The translations under genes were made by a program, and so were the position numbers. From DAOMFM01 sp035429825 (GTDB lineage: Bacteria; Acidobacteriota; Blastocatellia; UBA7656; JADIYM01), in the NCBI GenBank assembly GCA_044224215.1, contig JBGAKX010000022.1, positions 1 to 45,895 on the forward strand: a DNA stretch of 45,895 nt, given 5' to 3'. Shown piece after piece: positions 1 through 8,769 of the stretch. The notes below the pieces were generated by a model. It saw nothing but the letters and a program-made list of their open reading frames with translations, was not told the DNA's origin and did no database searches. How positions within the stretch are numbered: position 1 is the stretch's first letter; each line of letters starts with the position of its first letter.

Positions 1-70
1 GTTTACGTTCACCGGCACCGACAAGGACGGACGATCCCGGTCGGCGACCGTGACGCTCGACGTGCAGTAA
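1..70 (+). CDS. C-terminal end of an Ig-like/beta-sandwich surface protein (partial)
   Basis: The frame starting at base 2 is open from the window edge to a TAA at 68-70 and reads FTFTGTDKDGRSRSATVTLD before the final VQ. Alternating hydrophobic and Thr/Ser residues with a DKDG turn and a final SATVTLDV strand are typical of the last strands of bacterial Ig-like, PKD or cadherin-like domains in secreted or surface proteins. Only 22 codons are present, so the family and length of the protein cannot be told. Its 3' end faces the caspase-like gene's 3' end across a 238-bp gap. Confidence 0.5.
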   Translation, partial: FTFTGTDKDGRSRSATVTLDVQ

Positions 71-87
71 GCGACGCGTGCGCCCCT

Positions 88-155
88 GAACCGATCGCGG
101 TAGCGATCGGGGTGGGCGGCGTGGACACCAACCCGATCGCTACCGCGATCGGTTC
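88..155. repeat. Perfect inverted repeat (24-bp arms), GCGGTAGC-core palindrome family
   Basis: Bases 88-111 and 132-155 are exact reverse complements, separated by 20 bp. Each arm is itself nearly palindromic: CCGATC-GCGGTAGC-GATCGG. This paired-palindrome layout resembles REP/BIME elements. A degenerate relative lies at 27049-27134. The elements at 36761, 36926, 40625 and 45786 share the GCGGTAGC centre but have different stems. It sits just 3' of the partial surface-protein gene and may act as a transcript-end hairpin, although it has no U-tract. Confidence 0.8.
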
Positions 156-172
156 TGGTGCGGTTGTCGGCT

Positions 173-235
173 TCAGCCCTGCCGCTTCACCATCTCGTTG
201 ATCCAGATCGGGGCGAACAGCGAGCTGCAGCACTG
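173..235 (-). pseudogene. 3'-terminal remnant of a second DNA alkylation repair (AlkD-like) gene
   Basis: Read on the minus strand, this stretch encodes QCCSSLFAPIWINEMVKRQG and a TGA. It matches the C-terminus of the intact AlkD-like protein at 4525-5190 (KGCTSPFAPIWINEMVKRQS). About 45 bases are identical in a row. Upstream of the Gln the matching frame soon meets a stop (TAG), so only the last ~20 codons survive. The two copies flank the caspase-like gene. This could be a decayed paralogue or a duplication scar left when the caspase gene arrived. The homology is visible in the sequence; the history is inferred. Confidence 0.75.
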
Positions 236-307
236 TCGCAGCTACGACACACAGCAGGCAAGCGTGGATGCCGTCTACGCAGCGGGCCGAGTGAGACCTG
301 CAACGCC

Positions 308-3300
308 TCACAGTCTCGCAACGACAAAGGGCCGGGCCTCCAACTCGCGCCTATAGAACACACGGGGACGCTGCGGTATCCGCTCGGTCACCGCCCCCTT
401 GCCAGCGCCTTGCGCGGGTGTGAGCACGAGGCCGCGCTTCCGGTTCAGGATCGTCTCCTCGAGCCCAGGGACGCGGTTCGTCGCGAAGTCGAGCCACTCA
501 CGAATCACGACGCTGCCATCGCGCGGCGCTTCGTCGGCCGACGCAGTCTTGAGCCCTTCCTCAACAAGTGCGTACGTCAGCAAGCCGTGGCCGAGCTCGG
601 TTGCCTCGAGCGCCGCCTGGTAACTCTGTGCCGCGGTGAGCACGTACATGCCCTTCTCGTACGCGAGCTGCGCCAGTCCTTTCGAATTCATCGGCCCGCG
701 CCGCGTCTCTTCCGACTCGAGCGCCTGGCCGCTGTGGCACGCGTCGATGACGAGCAGGGCGTGGCCTGCGTCGACCTGTTCGAGCGCCTGTTCGAGCTCG
801 AGGTCCGAGATCCCGTGCGCCAGGATATCTCGCAGCCCTGTCGCGTCGAGCCCCGCACGCGGCCCGGCATACCCGAGATCGTGCGGCAGGAGATAGAAGC
901 GGTCACTCTGTGCCGTCCCGTGACCAGCAAAGAAGATCACAACCGCGTCCTCGGGTCCGGCGGGCGCAATCGCACGGACCGCGGCGGGCGCGTCGGACGG
1001 CGGCTCCCTCACGTCACCCGCCAGCCGGCCTATGGCGAGAAGGATGTTTGCCTTCGTTGCGTCACGGTCGACGAGGCGCGTCACCTCGACGGTTGGGTAC
1101 GCGCCGAGCTTCCGCTGTTGCCGCTCAACCTCTTCGGCAAAGTCGGTGGCGTCCGGCACGGCGTACCTGAGGTCGAATTCGGGATTGGCGTACGCGTTCA
1201 CGCCAACGGCGAGCACGTGGAGCGTCCCCGGGCGTTTGAGCGCGTCGGCACCCTTGACCGCGAGCACGCCGTCGAGGCTCTTCACGTTGTCGCGGTTGAA
1301 GGCATACGCCGTCAGCCGATTCTCGCCCGCAACGAGCGTCACGTCGGTCTCGAGCGCCGCGGACTGGCGTCCCTCCAGGACGTCGCCGTGCCAGACCTTC
1401 ACGAGCGAACCGTCGCGGAAAAGCCTCACGTCCTTGGCGCCGCCGGGCGCGTCGGCGACGGTGACCCGAACCTTCACCCTCCTGCTCGACACGGGGCCAC
1501 CGGCGTCGCCGGCGAGCGCGATCGCAACCGTTGGAAGGTCACGGTTCTTCTGAGCAATGTTGACGGCGGCCTTCGGGCGCTTGCCAGCGAGGAGGTCGCC
1601 GAGTAGACCCGGGTAGAAGAACTCTGCGAAGTAGCTCTCGACCGGCGCGACCTTGAAGATGTCCTCCGAGAAACGCCAGAGGATCTGGTTCCACCCGCCC
1701 GGCGAGCCGTCGAACAGCCCGTCGGGCGTCGCGACGAGCCAGTCCGAGCCATTCTGGGAGCAGATGAGCGTCGCCAGGGACTCGCCCGTCTTTGGGTCCC
1801 ACAGGCGTGCGCTGCCGTCCGCGCTGCCCGAAACCAGGAAACGGTCGTCGGGTCCGAACGAGAGCGAGTAAACTCCACTAGCGTGACCGTCGAGGCGACG
1901 CAGCGGGCGGCCGGTCGCGACGTCCCAAAGCTGAACGGCGCCGTTGCCCCCCGAAGTCGCGAGGATCGAGCCGTCGCGGCTGAATGCGAGCGTCCGTCCA
2001 CTGTCGGAGGATCCTGTCAACCGCCGCACGCGCTGGCCGGTTTGCGGGTCCCACAGATCGGTCACGTCGCCATAGTGCAAATCGTTGGCACTCCGGCCGT
2101 ATTCGATCTCGAACCCGGTCGTCGCGAGCAGCTTCCCGTCCGGGCTCCAGGCGATGGCGAAGGGGTGGTACATCGTGAACCGCGACAAGCTTTGGGCCGT
2201 CGGCATCGTCGAGGTCGTGATCGCCACGAGCTGCTGCCCGGTGGCTGCGTCGGCAACAGTGATCGGCGCCATAGGCTCCGGGCATAACGCGACGCGGCGA
2301 CCGTCCGAACTGATCGCGATGACCGCTTGTGCCAGCTGTGCGTCCGAGGCGCCCTGTTGAATGGCCTGTGTGCGCGTCGGAGGGAAAGGCAACTCCCGCA
2401 CCGGTTGGCCTGTCGAGACGTCCACCAGTCTGAGTGCGTAAGCGACGTCGAGCGGACGGCTTCCCTCGGGCACCAGACCGGCGGCGTCCATCAGGGCAGT
2501 CGCCTCGGCGAAGTTGCCGGACTGCGCGGCCTCGGCCATCTTTGCCATGGTCTCCTGAAACTCCTTGCTCTGAAGCTTCTTCCCGTATTTCCGCATCTCC
2601 TTCGCGAGCTTCCTGGGGTCGGTCTGCGACGTGTCTATGGGTGAAATAATGGGCGCCGGCCGCCCGCGCGGCGCCCTGGCCTGTGCATCGTTTCTGTCGA
2701 TCACGGCGAGCGCCTTGCCGTCCGGGCTGAACGCCGCGTTCGAGAGCTCCCGCCCTGGGGCGAGAGCGACGCTACTGAGCTCGGCGCCCGTCGAAGTGTC
2801 CCAGACCTTCGCCAGCGGCGCCTTCGTGCTACCGGCGACGAGGAAGCGGCCGTCCGAACTGAGATAGTGGCGCGTCGCGAACGTCTCCTCCCACAGTTGT
2901 CGCCGGAACTCCTCGGGCAGAAAGAGCGCGCGCCGCAGGTCGCCCGACCCGACGTCCCAAAGGCCGACAGCCTGGGTCCCTGCGACGGCAAGCGATCGTC
3001 CGTCGCGTGAAAACGCGACGTCCATCACGGCCATCGCGTGCCCTCGCAAAGCTTGCACGTCAGCTCCCGACGCGACCTCCCGGATCCGGATGACATTGTC
3101 CGCGCCCGACGTGGCAACCAGCTTGCCGTCGCGACTGAAGGCCGTGGCCACGACCGCGCCGTCGTGCCCACCGATGGTTCGCGTCACCAACGCGCCCTCG
3201 GTGTCGACAAGGTCGACCGCGCCATCGTCGCCCTGCATCGCGACGAGCCGCCCGTCGGGGCTAAACCCGATCTGGTTGCGGTACTGGCACAGCTGATCTT

Positions 3301-4231
3301 GTGGGGGCAGCCGCATCGGCCTGCCGGATTGAGCCATCGAAACCACCCGCCCGCTTGCGACGTCCCAGACCGTCAGCGAAGACTGCCGTCGCATCGCGAC
3401 CCGTGACCCGTCGGAGCTGAAGGCGACGCTGACCTTGGGCACGGAATCGTCGTCCCCGACTCGCTCCGGTCTTCCCACCAGGGCCGATGTCGGGCGGCCC
3501 GTGGCGACATCCCACACCTCGACGCCCACCGACACGTCGGAACCGTGCGTCCCCCGGAACGCCGCGGCCGCGCTGCGGCCGTTCGGCGAGAGCACGAGCG
3601 AGTCGTAGTAGACCCCGATGGCGGGGTCGACGGTCAGCGTGCTGATCTCGCGCCCGGTCGAGGTATCCCAGCATCGGACCTGCATCTGGCCCGCGTCCAG
3701 CATGTCGACCACGCTGGCGGCGAGCACACTCGTATCGTCGCTGAGGGCGACGAACGTCAAGCTGTTTTGCTGCGGCAGGGACACGTTCGGGAGCGCGCGG
3801 CCCGACACGACATTCCACCGGCAAACGCCCGCGCCGCACTGGGCGGTCAGAGTCGTCCCGTCGGCCGAGAACGCGAAGGGCTGACGCCCAAGCTGAGTTA
3901 CCGGATCGGGGCTGAGTGTCGAGAACTGTCGGAGGAGGCGGCCCGTCGCGACCTCCCACACCTTGATCGACCCGCGGCCGATGCCCATGGAGGCGAGCAA
4001 CCTGCCGTCGCGACTGAACACGAGCTGCACCTGCGGGTCGGCGATCCCGCTCTGGAGCACGAGCTCGGGGCGTGCCTGCGGAGTCGACAGCGGAGCGGTG
4101 GCCTGTGCGTCGGAAGTCCGGCTCGAGTCGAGCACAATTTCACGGCTGTCCTGACGAGGCTCCTGGGCTGGTGCCGCGAGCGGGAGCGTCAGCAGGACGA
4201 TCGGGACGATTGCGGAGCGGTGCACGCTCAT
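308..4231 (-). CDS. Secreted WD40-repeat caspase (metacaspase-like) protein
   Basis: This 1307-aa protein has a signal peptide (about residues 1-22, ending APAQ). Next comes a long array of WD40-type blades (roughly 55-830) with recurring FSxDGR...ATSG...VWDVATGR signatures, a linker with the phrase WLVATPDGLFDGS, and a C-terminal caspase fold (peptidase C14, about 1000-1260). The catalytic pair is intact: His1104 in FFAGHG and Cys1165 in VIDACHSG. Such proteins are thought to couple a propeller scaffold to an Arg/Lys- or Asp-directed cysteine protease; the substrate is unknown. The start is supported by GGAAGGAG six bases upstream of the ATG. It appears monocistronic, flanked by AlkD-like sequence on both sides. 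A region near residues 540-600 rich in KEMRKYGKK/KEFQETMAKMAEA is probably a helical insertion between two propellers. Confidence 0.9.
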   Translation of the reverse strand: MSVHRSAIVPIVLLTLPLAAPAQEPRQDSREIVLDSSRTSDAQATAPLSTPQARPELVLQSGIADPQVQLVFSRDGRLLASMGIGRGSIKVWEVATGRLLRQFSTLSPDPVTQLGRQPFAFSADGTTLTAQCGAGVCRWNVVSGRALPNVSLPQQNSLTFVALSDDTSVLAASVVDMLDAGQMQVRCWDTSTGREISTLTVDPAIGVYYDSLVLSPNGRSAAAAFRGTHGSDVSVGVEVWDVATGRPTSALVGRPERVGDDDSVPKVSVAFSSDGSRVAMRRQSSLTVWDVASGRVVSMAQSGRPMRLPPQDQLCQYRNQIGFSPDGRLVAMQGDDGAVDLVDTEGALVTRTIGGHDGAVVATAFSRDGKLVATSGADNVIRIREVASGADVQALRGHAMAVMDVAFSRDGRSLAVAGTQAVGLWDVGSGDLRRALFLPEEFRRQLWEETFATRHYLSSDGRFLVAGSTKAPLAKVWDTSTGAELSSVALAPGRELSNAAFSPDGKALAVIDRNDAQARAPRGRPAPIISPIDTSQTDPRKLAKEMRKYGKKLQSKEFQETMAKMAEAAQSGNFAEATALMDAAGLVPEGSRPLDVAYALRLVDVSTGQPVRELPFPPTRTQAIQQGASDAQLAQAVIAISSDGRRVALCPEPMAPITVADAATGQQLVAITTSTMPTAQSLSRFTMYHPFAIAWSPDGKLLATTGFEIEYGRSANDLHYGDVTDLWDPQTGQRVRRLTGSSDSGRTLAFSRDGSILATSGGNGAVQLWDVATGRPLRRLDGHASGVYSLSFGPDDRFLVSGSADGSARLWDPKTGESLATLICSQNGSDWLVATPDGLFDGSPGGWNQILWRFSEDIFKVAPVESYFAEFFYPGLLGDLLAGKRPKAAVNIAQKNRDLPTVAIALAGDAGGPVSSRRVKVRVTVADAPGGAKDVRLFRDGSLVKVWHGDVLEGRQSAALETDVTLVAGENRLTAYAFNRDNVKSLDGVLAVKGADALKRPGTLHVLAVGVNAYANPEFDLRYAVPDATDFAEEVERQQRKLGAYPTVEVTRLVDRDATKANILLAIGRLAGDVREPPSDAPAAVRAIAPAGPEDAVVIFFAGHGTAQSDRFYLLPHDLGYAGPRAGLDATGLRDILAHGISDLELEQALEQVDAGHALLVIDACHSGQALESEETRRGPMNSKGLAQLAYEKGMYVLTAAQSYQAALEATELGHGLLTYALVEEGLKTASADEAPRDGSVVIREWLDFATNRVPGLEETILNRKRGLVLTPAQGAGKGAVTERIPQRPRVFYRRELEARPFVVARL

Positions 4232-4524
4232 ACAATGCTCCTTCCCACGCGATTGCCCGGCTTCCGGAAGCCCGGCCTCAACTGAGCTGGACGCGTGACA
4301 GGACGTACGAGGGTTTATGTGTCGACGGCGATCGGCCGGCCAGCGGCATAGTGGCTAGATTACTCCAATCAGTCCGTCGAGAAACAGCGCTCCTGATCCT
4401 GAACGATCACGTTGACGCGCTGGAGGCGGTCGGGCTCGAGCAGTGACGAGTCGGATCGCACCCAAGGCCCACGTCTCGCTTGCATTGCGGCCGGCTGGCT
4501 GGGCGCCGAACCGGTGGCCGCCAC
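4232..4524. other. Intergenic region upstream of the caspase-like gene
   Basis: These 293 bp separate the start of the caspase-like gene from the 3' end of the AlkD-like gene. A GC-rich palindrome with core GGCTTCCGGAAGCC lies about 25-45 bp upstream of the caspase start codon, so it falls in the leader or the promoter and could be an operator or 5' hairpin. I see no convincing -35/-10 pair and no open frame with protein-like content. Confidence 0.4.
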
Positions 4525-5190
4525 CTAGCTCTGCCGCTTCACCATCTCGTTGATCCAGATCGGGGCGAACGGCGAGGTACAGCCCTTCGAGACAGGGTAG
4601 TCGCGGTAGATGCCGAGCTTCTCGCCGATTGCGATGGCGCGCTTGCGGAGCTTGGCGTGGTGAATCCCCACCGCGGCGAGCGTGCTGTTCATCGTCCACT
4701 GCACGGTGGGATCCGCCTTGGCCATCTCCGACTCGATGCGATCGAGCAGCGCGGTGAGGTCGAGCCCCTCCGGATTCCTCGCGACGCGCCCGGCCGTGAG
4801 GCTCCAGCCGGCGCGCGCGGCCCACGGGTCGCGCGCGGCTATCCACTTCACGCGAAGCGCCTCCCGGTCGGGGTGCTCCTTGATGACGTAGGAGCTCAAC
4901 CAGTCGGCAACCCAGGCCCAGCTTGTGGTGCGCACCATCCGGTCGAGGTCCTTGGCGGACAGGTCCGCGGGCTTGAGGAGGAGTACGGCAAGGAGTTGTG
5001 CGTCGACGTTGCCGGTGTCCCACAGCTGGAGCCCGAGCTGGTGGTCGGTCTTGAGCTTCTTGGCCAGCTTGCGGATGTCGCCGAGTTGGCAGCCGTACTG
5101 GTTTGCGGGTGCGCCTCGTTTGGCGTTCTGGGCGCGGAGCTTCTCGCTGCCGAGGGCCTCGAGCTGTTTGAGAGCTTCTTTGGCGGTCAT
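4525..5190 (-). CDS. DNA alkylation repair protein (AlkD-like HEAT-repeat glycosylase)
   Basis: This 221-aa protein matches the AlkD/AlkC-like DNA alkylation repair family (PF08713), which excises N3- and N7-alkylated purines using a right-handed helical HEAT-like scaffold. Family traits seen are the N-terminal LGSEKLRAQNAKRG segment, GDIRKLAKKL, the LWDTGNVDAQLLAVLL repeat, the tryptophan-rich TTSWAWVADWLSSYV stretch, and the C-terminal CTSPFAPIWI sequence. The length is about normal. The ATG at 5190 lacks a clear Shine-Dalgarno sequence. It lies 37 bp downstream of the DUF2177 gene on the same strand, so it may be the last gene of the lipid operon, giving that operon a DNA-protection function. 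A decayed copy of its 3' end lies at 173-235. Confidence 0.85.
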   Translation of the reverse strand: MTAKEALKQLEALGSEKLRAQNAKRGAPANQYGCQLGDIRKLAKKLKTDHQLGLQLWDTGNVDAQLLAVLLLKPADLSAKDLDRMVRTTSWAWVADWLSSYVIKEHPDREALRVKWIAARDPWAARAGWSLTAGRVARNPEGLDLTALLDRIESEMAKADPTVQWTMNSTLAAVGIHHAKLRKRAIAIGEKLGIYRDYPVSKGCTSPFAPIWINEMVKRQS

Positions 5191-5227
5191 GCGCCGGATT
5201 CTACCGCAGTCAGCTGGCCAAGGCGCG

Positions 5228-5635
5228 TCACGACCAGACTCTCGTGCTCAACACCACAACGGCGCACACGACCGCCGACAGAAACGCTCCCCACGCCAGA
5301 TCCACCACGGCCGCCTGGACGGGAAAATCCCGGAGCAGCGCCAGGCTGGTGAGGTCGAACGCCGCGTACGCCGCAACGCCGAAGAACGCGCCGTACCCGA
5401 TCGCGCGCCAGACGGATTGCCGCTCCACCGCCGGTCCGGCAACGAAAACGACGAGCGCCGCGACGTAGATCAGGTAGAAGAGCACCGCCGGAATCCACTG
5501 CACGTCCGGCCTCAGAAGGTGGCCGAGCTGCCGCTGGTAGAAGCCGCGGGCCACCACGCCGAGCCACACCAGGTCCAGGGCGAAACAGGTCAGCACCCCC
5601 ACGCCGTACATTCTAAGGAAGTTCATTGCCGTCAT
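5228..5635 (-). CDS. DUF2177 family membrane protein
   Basis: This small (135 aa) integral membrane protein has about four hydrophobic helices and the DUF2177 opening MNFLRMYGVGVLTCFALDLVWLG, shown here only in part: FALDLVWLG near residues 20-28, ARGFYQRQLGHLL, and AFDLTSLALLRDFP. The function of the family is unknown. The start at 5635 is chosen because AAGGGG lies seven bases upstream; an internal ATG at 5626 is possible, and the longer upstream frame has no hydrophobic signal. It sits 94 bp after the methyltransferase gene in the CarH-type operon. DUF2177 genes are often found near cyclopropane-fatty-acid synthase clusters, so a role in lipid modification or transport is plausible but inferred. 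Confidence 0.8.
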   Translation of the reverse strand: MTAMNFLRMYGVGVLTCFALDLVWLGVVARGFYQRQLGHLLRPDVQWIPAVLFYLIYVAALVVFVAGPAVERQSVWRAIGYGAFFGVAAYAAFDLTSLALLRDFPVQAAVVDLAWGAFLSAVVCAVVVLSTRVWS

Positions 5636-5729
5636 CGGATCACCCCTTCGCCCAGCCGGGCTGATGGACGTGGAATGCGCTCGCCGATCACGCGTGCGCG
5701 ATAGTCGAAGATGCCCGCCCTGCGACACC

Positions 5730-6758
5730 TCATGCGGGCTCCGCCGTCGTCATGCCAGTGGGTCGCAGCCGGTAGTGGCCCACGCCCCACTGGTGTCCGC
5801 CGTCGAAGCCGAACAACTCCTCGCAGGCCAGAAAGAAGAGCCGCCACCGGTGGTACCACACCGGCGCCTCGGCCGCGCCATAGTGTTCGCGCAACACGCG
5901 CAGCACGTCGCCGCGCCGCGCCTCGAGGTTCTCGCGCCACGCCGCTGCCGTGCGCTGGTAGTGCGTCCCATCCAGCCACCAGGCTTCTTCCACCGTCAGC
6001 GAGCGTGGCGCCGTCCCGGCCAGCAGCCCGTGGCTGGGCATGATGCCACCACTGAAGAAATGTCTCCCCATCCAGTTGTCATCGCCCTCGGTCTCGAACG
6101 TGTATGCGTGCGAGGCGTGACAGAACACGTGGATGAACAGGCGGCCGTGGTCGCGAAGCCAGGACGACACGCGCTCGAGGAGCCGCGGCCAGTCGCGCAT
6201 GTGCTCGAACATCTCGACGCTGACGATGCGATCGAACTGCCGGCCCGGGTCGAAGTCGTTCATGTCGGCCGTCCGGATCTCGAGGTTGCGCACGCCGCGC
6301 GACTCGAGAAACTCCCGCTGCGTGGCAGAATTCGAGACGGCCACGATTCGCGACGAGGGATATTGCGCCGCCATGTACAGAGAGAGCGAGCCCCATCCGC
6401 AACCGAGCTCCAGGATATCCTGCCCGTCGGCGAGTCCGGCCCGTTCGCACGTGAGCGCAAGCATCGCGTCCTCCGCGTCGTCCAGCGTGCGCACGCCCGC
6501 CGGCCAGATGGCGCTCGAGTACTTCCGTCGCCGCCCCAGCACGAGCTCGAAGAACTCGCTCGGCACCTCGTAGTGCTGCGTGTTGGCCACGTCGGGCACC
6601 TCCGCGATCCGCGACCCTTCAAGCCGGGCAAGAAACTGGTCGACGCTGCCCGAACCCTCTACTTCGCGCAGGCGCTGCGCGCACAGCTGCCGGATGGCCC
6701 GTCGCACAAGCGCCGTGGGAACGAGCCCGTGCTCCGCCATCGCCATGCCGATGCTCAT
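5730..6758 (-). CDS. SAM-dependent methyltransferase of the CFA-synthase-like group
   Basis: This 342-aa class I methyltransferase has a helical N-terminal domain (1-110) and a Rossmann-type SAM-binding core. Motif I is ILELGCGWGSLSLYMA (about 115-130), followed by IVAVSNSATQREFL and FDRIVSVEMFEHMRDW (about 175-190). The layout is that of cyclopropane-fatty-acid-synthase-like enzymes that act on unsaturated acyl chains or small amines. Its ATG overlaps the stop of the DUF1295 gene (ATGA), which fixes the start although the frame stays open far upstream. As a second CFA-like enzyme in the operon it could catalyse a different methyl transfer, for example C-methylation without ring closure. Coclaurine N-methyltransferase-like proteins are an alternative relative. 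Confidence 0.88.
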   Translation of the reverse strand: MSIGMAMAEHGLVPTALVRRAIRQLCAQRLREVEGSGSVDQFLARLEGSRIAEVPDVANTQHYEVPSEFFELVLGRRRKYSSAIWPAGVRTLDDAEDAMLALTCERAGLADGQDILELGCGWGSLSLYMAAQYPSSRIVAVSNSATQREFLESRGVRNLEIRTADMNDFDPGRQFDRIVSVEMFEHMRDWPRLLERVSSWLRDHGRLFIHVFCHASHAYTFETEGDDNWMGRHFFSGGIMPSHGLLAGTAPRSLTVEEAWWLDGTHYQRTAAAWRENLEARRGDVLRVLREHYGAAEAPVWYHRWRLFFLACEELFGFDGGHQWGVGHYRLRPTGMTTAEPA

Positions 6759-7525
6759 CGGTCGAGACCTCGGGGCGGCCAGGGGAGAAACGCACTTGTG
6801 GTGCGCTGGTACTCCCGATACGCGTCGCCGCGGCTGCTGAGCGCCTGGCGCTCGGTGTAGGGAATGCCGGTGATGCGATAGAGGAACAGCAGCATCGCCA
6901 CGGGGCCGAGAAACGTGAGCGGCTGTACGTGCCCTATCAGCACGTACGCCCACCAATGGAGCCATTCGAAGAAATAGTTCGGGTGCCGCGAGTAGCGCCA
7001 CAGCCCGGCGTTGCACACACCGCCGCGATTCCCGGGATCGGCGCGGAAGCGCTCGAGCTGCCGGTCGGCGAGCCACTCGCCCGCCGCAGCGATGAGCCAC
7101 AGCACGATGCCTGCTGCCATCCACGCGTCCGGGGGACCGCCGCGCATCGCGGCCGCGAGCGGGATGACGAAGAGTGCCGCGACGGGTACCTGCACGAGGT
7201 AGACAGCAAGGAAGTTGCGCGCTGCAGCACCCTGCCATTGATCGCGCATCGCGCGATAGCGCCCGTCCTCCGGCGCGTTCGCCAGGACGCGGTCACGCAC
7301 GAGGTATGCCGCGAGGCGGAGTCCCCAGACCGCGACCAGGCCGGCGACGACGACGCGGCGCGTCACGTCTCCCTCGCCCACCAGAGCGGCGCCGAGTGCG
7401 CCGCCCACCACGAGCACCGTCCAGCCGACGTCGGCGGTGGCTGCGTTGCGCGTTCGGAGCTGCACTGCCCAGAGGACGACCTGAAGCAGGACGCCCACCG
7501 CGGCGAACGCGATCAAGGCCGTCAT
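6755..7525 (-). CDS. DUF1295 membrane protein (steroid 5-alpha-reductase/ICMT-like fold)
   Basis: This 256-aa polytopic membrane protein has about six or seven helices. The C-terminal signature NAGLWRYSRHPNYFFEWLHWW and IPYTERQALSSRGDAYREYQ is that of DUF1295 proteins, which share the fold of steroid 5-alpha reductases and isoprenylcysteine methyltransferases; the RHPNY motif contributes to cofactor binding in that fold. Both ends overlap neighbours by four bases (ATGA), so translation is probably coupled to the CFA synthase upstream and the methyltransferase downstream. The likely role is a membrane-embedded reductase or methyl-transfer step on a modified acyl chain. This is inferred from context, since few family members are characterised. 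Confidence 0.85.
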   Translation of the reverse strand: MTALIAFAAVGVLLQVVLWAVQLRTRNAATADVGWTVLVVGGALGAALVGEGDVTRRVVVAGLVAVWGLRLAAYLVRDRVLANAPEDGRYRAMRDQWQGAAARNFLAVYLVQVPVAALFVIPLAAAMRGGPPDAWMAAGIVLWLIAAAGEWLADRQLERFRADPGNRGGVCNAGLWRYSRHPNYFFEWLHWWAYVLIGHVQPLTFLGPVAMLLFLYRITGIPYTERQALSSRGDAYREYQRTTSAFLPWPPRGLDR

Positions 7526-8769
7526 GCCGCGCACTCCACCGGGGCCGCGGGCACGGCCGCGACAGGCAGCGGGCCCCGCACGCCCGCCTCGGCACGCGCG
7601 TATACGAGCTGCACCGTTCCGATCGCACGCTCGAGGAATCCTCCCTCGCAGTAACAGAGGTAGAACTCCCACAGCCTCAGAAGCCGGTCGTCGTAGCCAA
7701 GCGCCTTGATGCGGTCCCGATTCGCCAGGAGGTTGACGCGCCAGCGCCTCAGCGTCTCTGCATAGTGCAGGCCGATTTCGTCTGCCTGCACCAGCACGAG
7801 ATCCGTTCGCCCGGCTGCGGCCGCGAGCGCGGAGCGCGACGGCATGCAGCTGCCCGGGAAGATGTGGCGCTTGATGAAGTCCACCTCGCGCCGAGCCGCC
7901 TCGTACCGCTCGTCCGCGATGGTGATCGCCTGGATCACCGCGATGCCGTGCGGCGCCAGCAGCCTGGCGCACTGCCGGTAGAAGGTCTCGTACTGCTCGT
8001 GGCCCACGGCCTCGATCATCTCGATGGATGCGAGCTTGTCGTACGTCCCATCGAGGTCACGGTAATCCAGCCCGAGCACCGTCACGCGGTCGTCAAGGCC
8101 GGCCTCGTGTACGCGCTGCCTCGCCAGGGACAGCTGCGCCTGCGAGATCGTCGTGGTCGTGACGCGGCAGCCGTAGCGGGTCGCGGCGTGCATCGCAAAT
8201 CCGCCCCAGCCTGTGCCGATCTCGAGCAGGTGGTCGGACGGCCGCAGGTCGAGCAGCTTCGCGATGCGATCGTACTTCGCCACCGAGGCCTCGGCCAGCG
8301 TCGCGTCCGGGCGGTCGAACAGCGCGCAGGAGTACGTGAGCGTCTCGTCGAGAAACAGCCGGAAGAAGTCATTGCCCAGGTCATAGTGCGCCCGGATGTT
8401 GCGCCGCGCGCCACGATGGGAGTTCGCGTTGAGGGCATTGGCGAGCCGTCGGAGCAGTGTGACGGGCAAAGCGGTCCCGGTGTCGAGACCGTCGAGCGCC
8501 TCGCGATTGCGAAGCATCAGCCGGACGATTCCCGTCAGGTCGTCGGTCGACCACCAGCCCGCGGCGTACGCCTCGCCCGCCCCGACCGCACCGCCGAACA
8601 CGATGGAGTCGTGGAACCGGGCATCGTGGACGTCGATCGTGAGCGGCGCCGCGGCCGGGTCGCCCGACGAAACGACGTTGCCCGCCTCGCGAATGAGCAG
8701 ACGGCCGTGCTTGAGTTGCCGCAGGCGCGCGAGCGTACCGCGCCTAGCGAGTGACGACAGGATCGACAT
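7522..8769 (-). CDS. cfa: Cyclopropane-fatty-acyl-phospholipid synthase family protein
   Basis: This 415-aa protein matches CFA synthases, which transfer a methylene from S-adenosylmethionine to cis double bonds of membrane phospholipid acyl chains. An N-terminal lipid-binding domain (1-110) with RAHYDLGNDFFRLFLDE is followed by the catalytic core: LLEIGTGWGGFAMHAA (motif I), TTTISQAQLSLARQRV, and YDKLASIEMIEAVGHEQY, where Glu and His residues line the bicarbonate/active site in known enzymes. SD GGAGGAA precedes the ATG, which lies inside the end of the DUF1365 gene (26-bp overlap). The length is normal (about 380-430). The desaturase upstream may supply its unsaturated substrate. Confidence 0.92.
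   Translation of the reverse strand: MSILSSLARRGTLARLRQLKHGRLLIREAGNVVSSGDPAAAPLTIDVHDARFHDSIVFGGAVGAGEAYAAGWWSTDDLTGIVRLMLRNREALDGLDTGTALPVTLLRRLANALNANSHRGARRNIRAHYDLGNDFFRLFLDETLTYSCALFDRPDATLAEASVAKYDRIAKLLDLRPSDHLLEIGTGWGGFAMHAATRYGCRVTTTTISQAQLSLARQRVHEAGLDDRVTVLGLDYRDLDGTYDKLASIEMIEAVGHEQYETFYRQCARLLAPHGIAVIQAITIADERYEAARREVDFIKRHIFPGSCMPSRSALAAAAGRTDLVLVQADEIGLHYAETLRRWRVNLLANRDRIKALGYDDRLLRLWEFYLCYCEGGFLERAIGTVQLVYARAEAGVRGPLPVAAVPAAPVECAA

Noticed and set aside
158..1606. 482-codon plus-strand frame opposite the caspase domain
   Set aside because: Overlaps the strongly conserved caspase region on the other strand and has no protein-like features.
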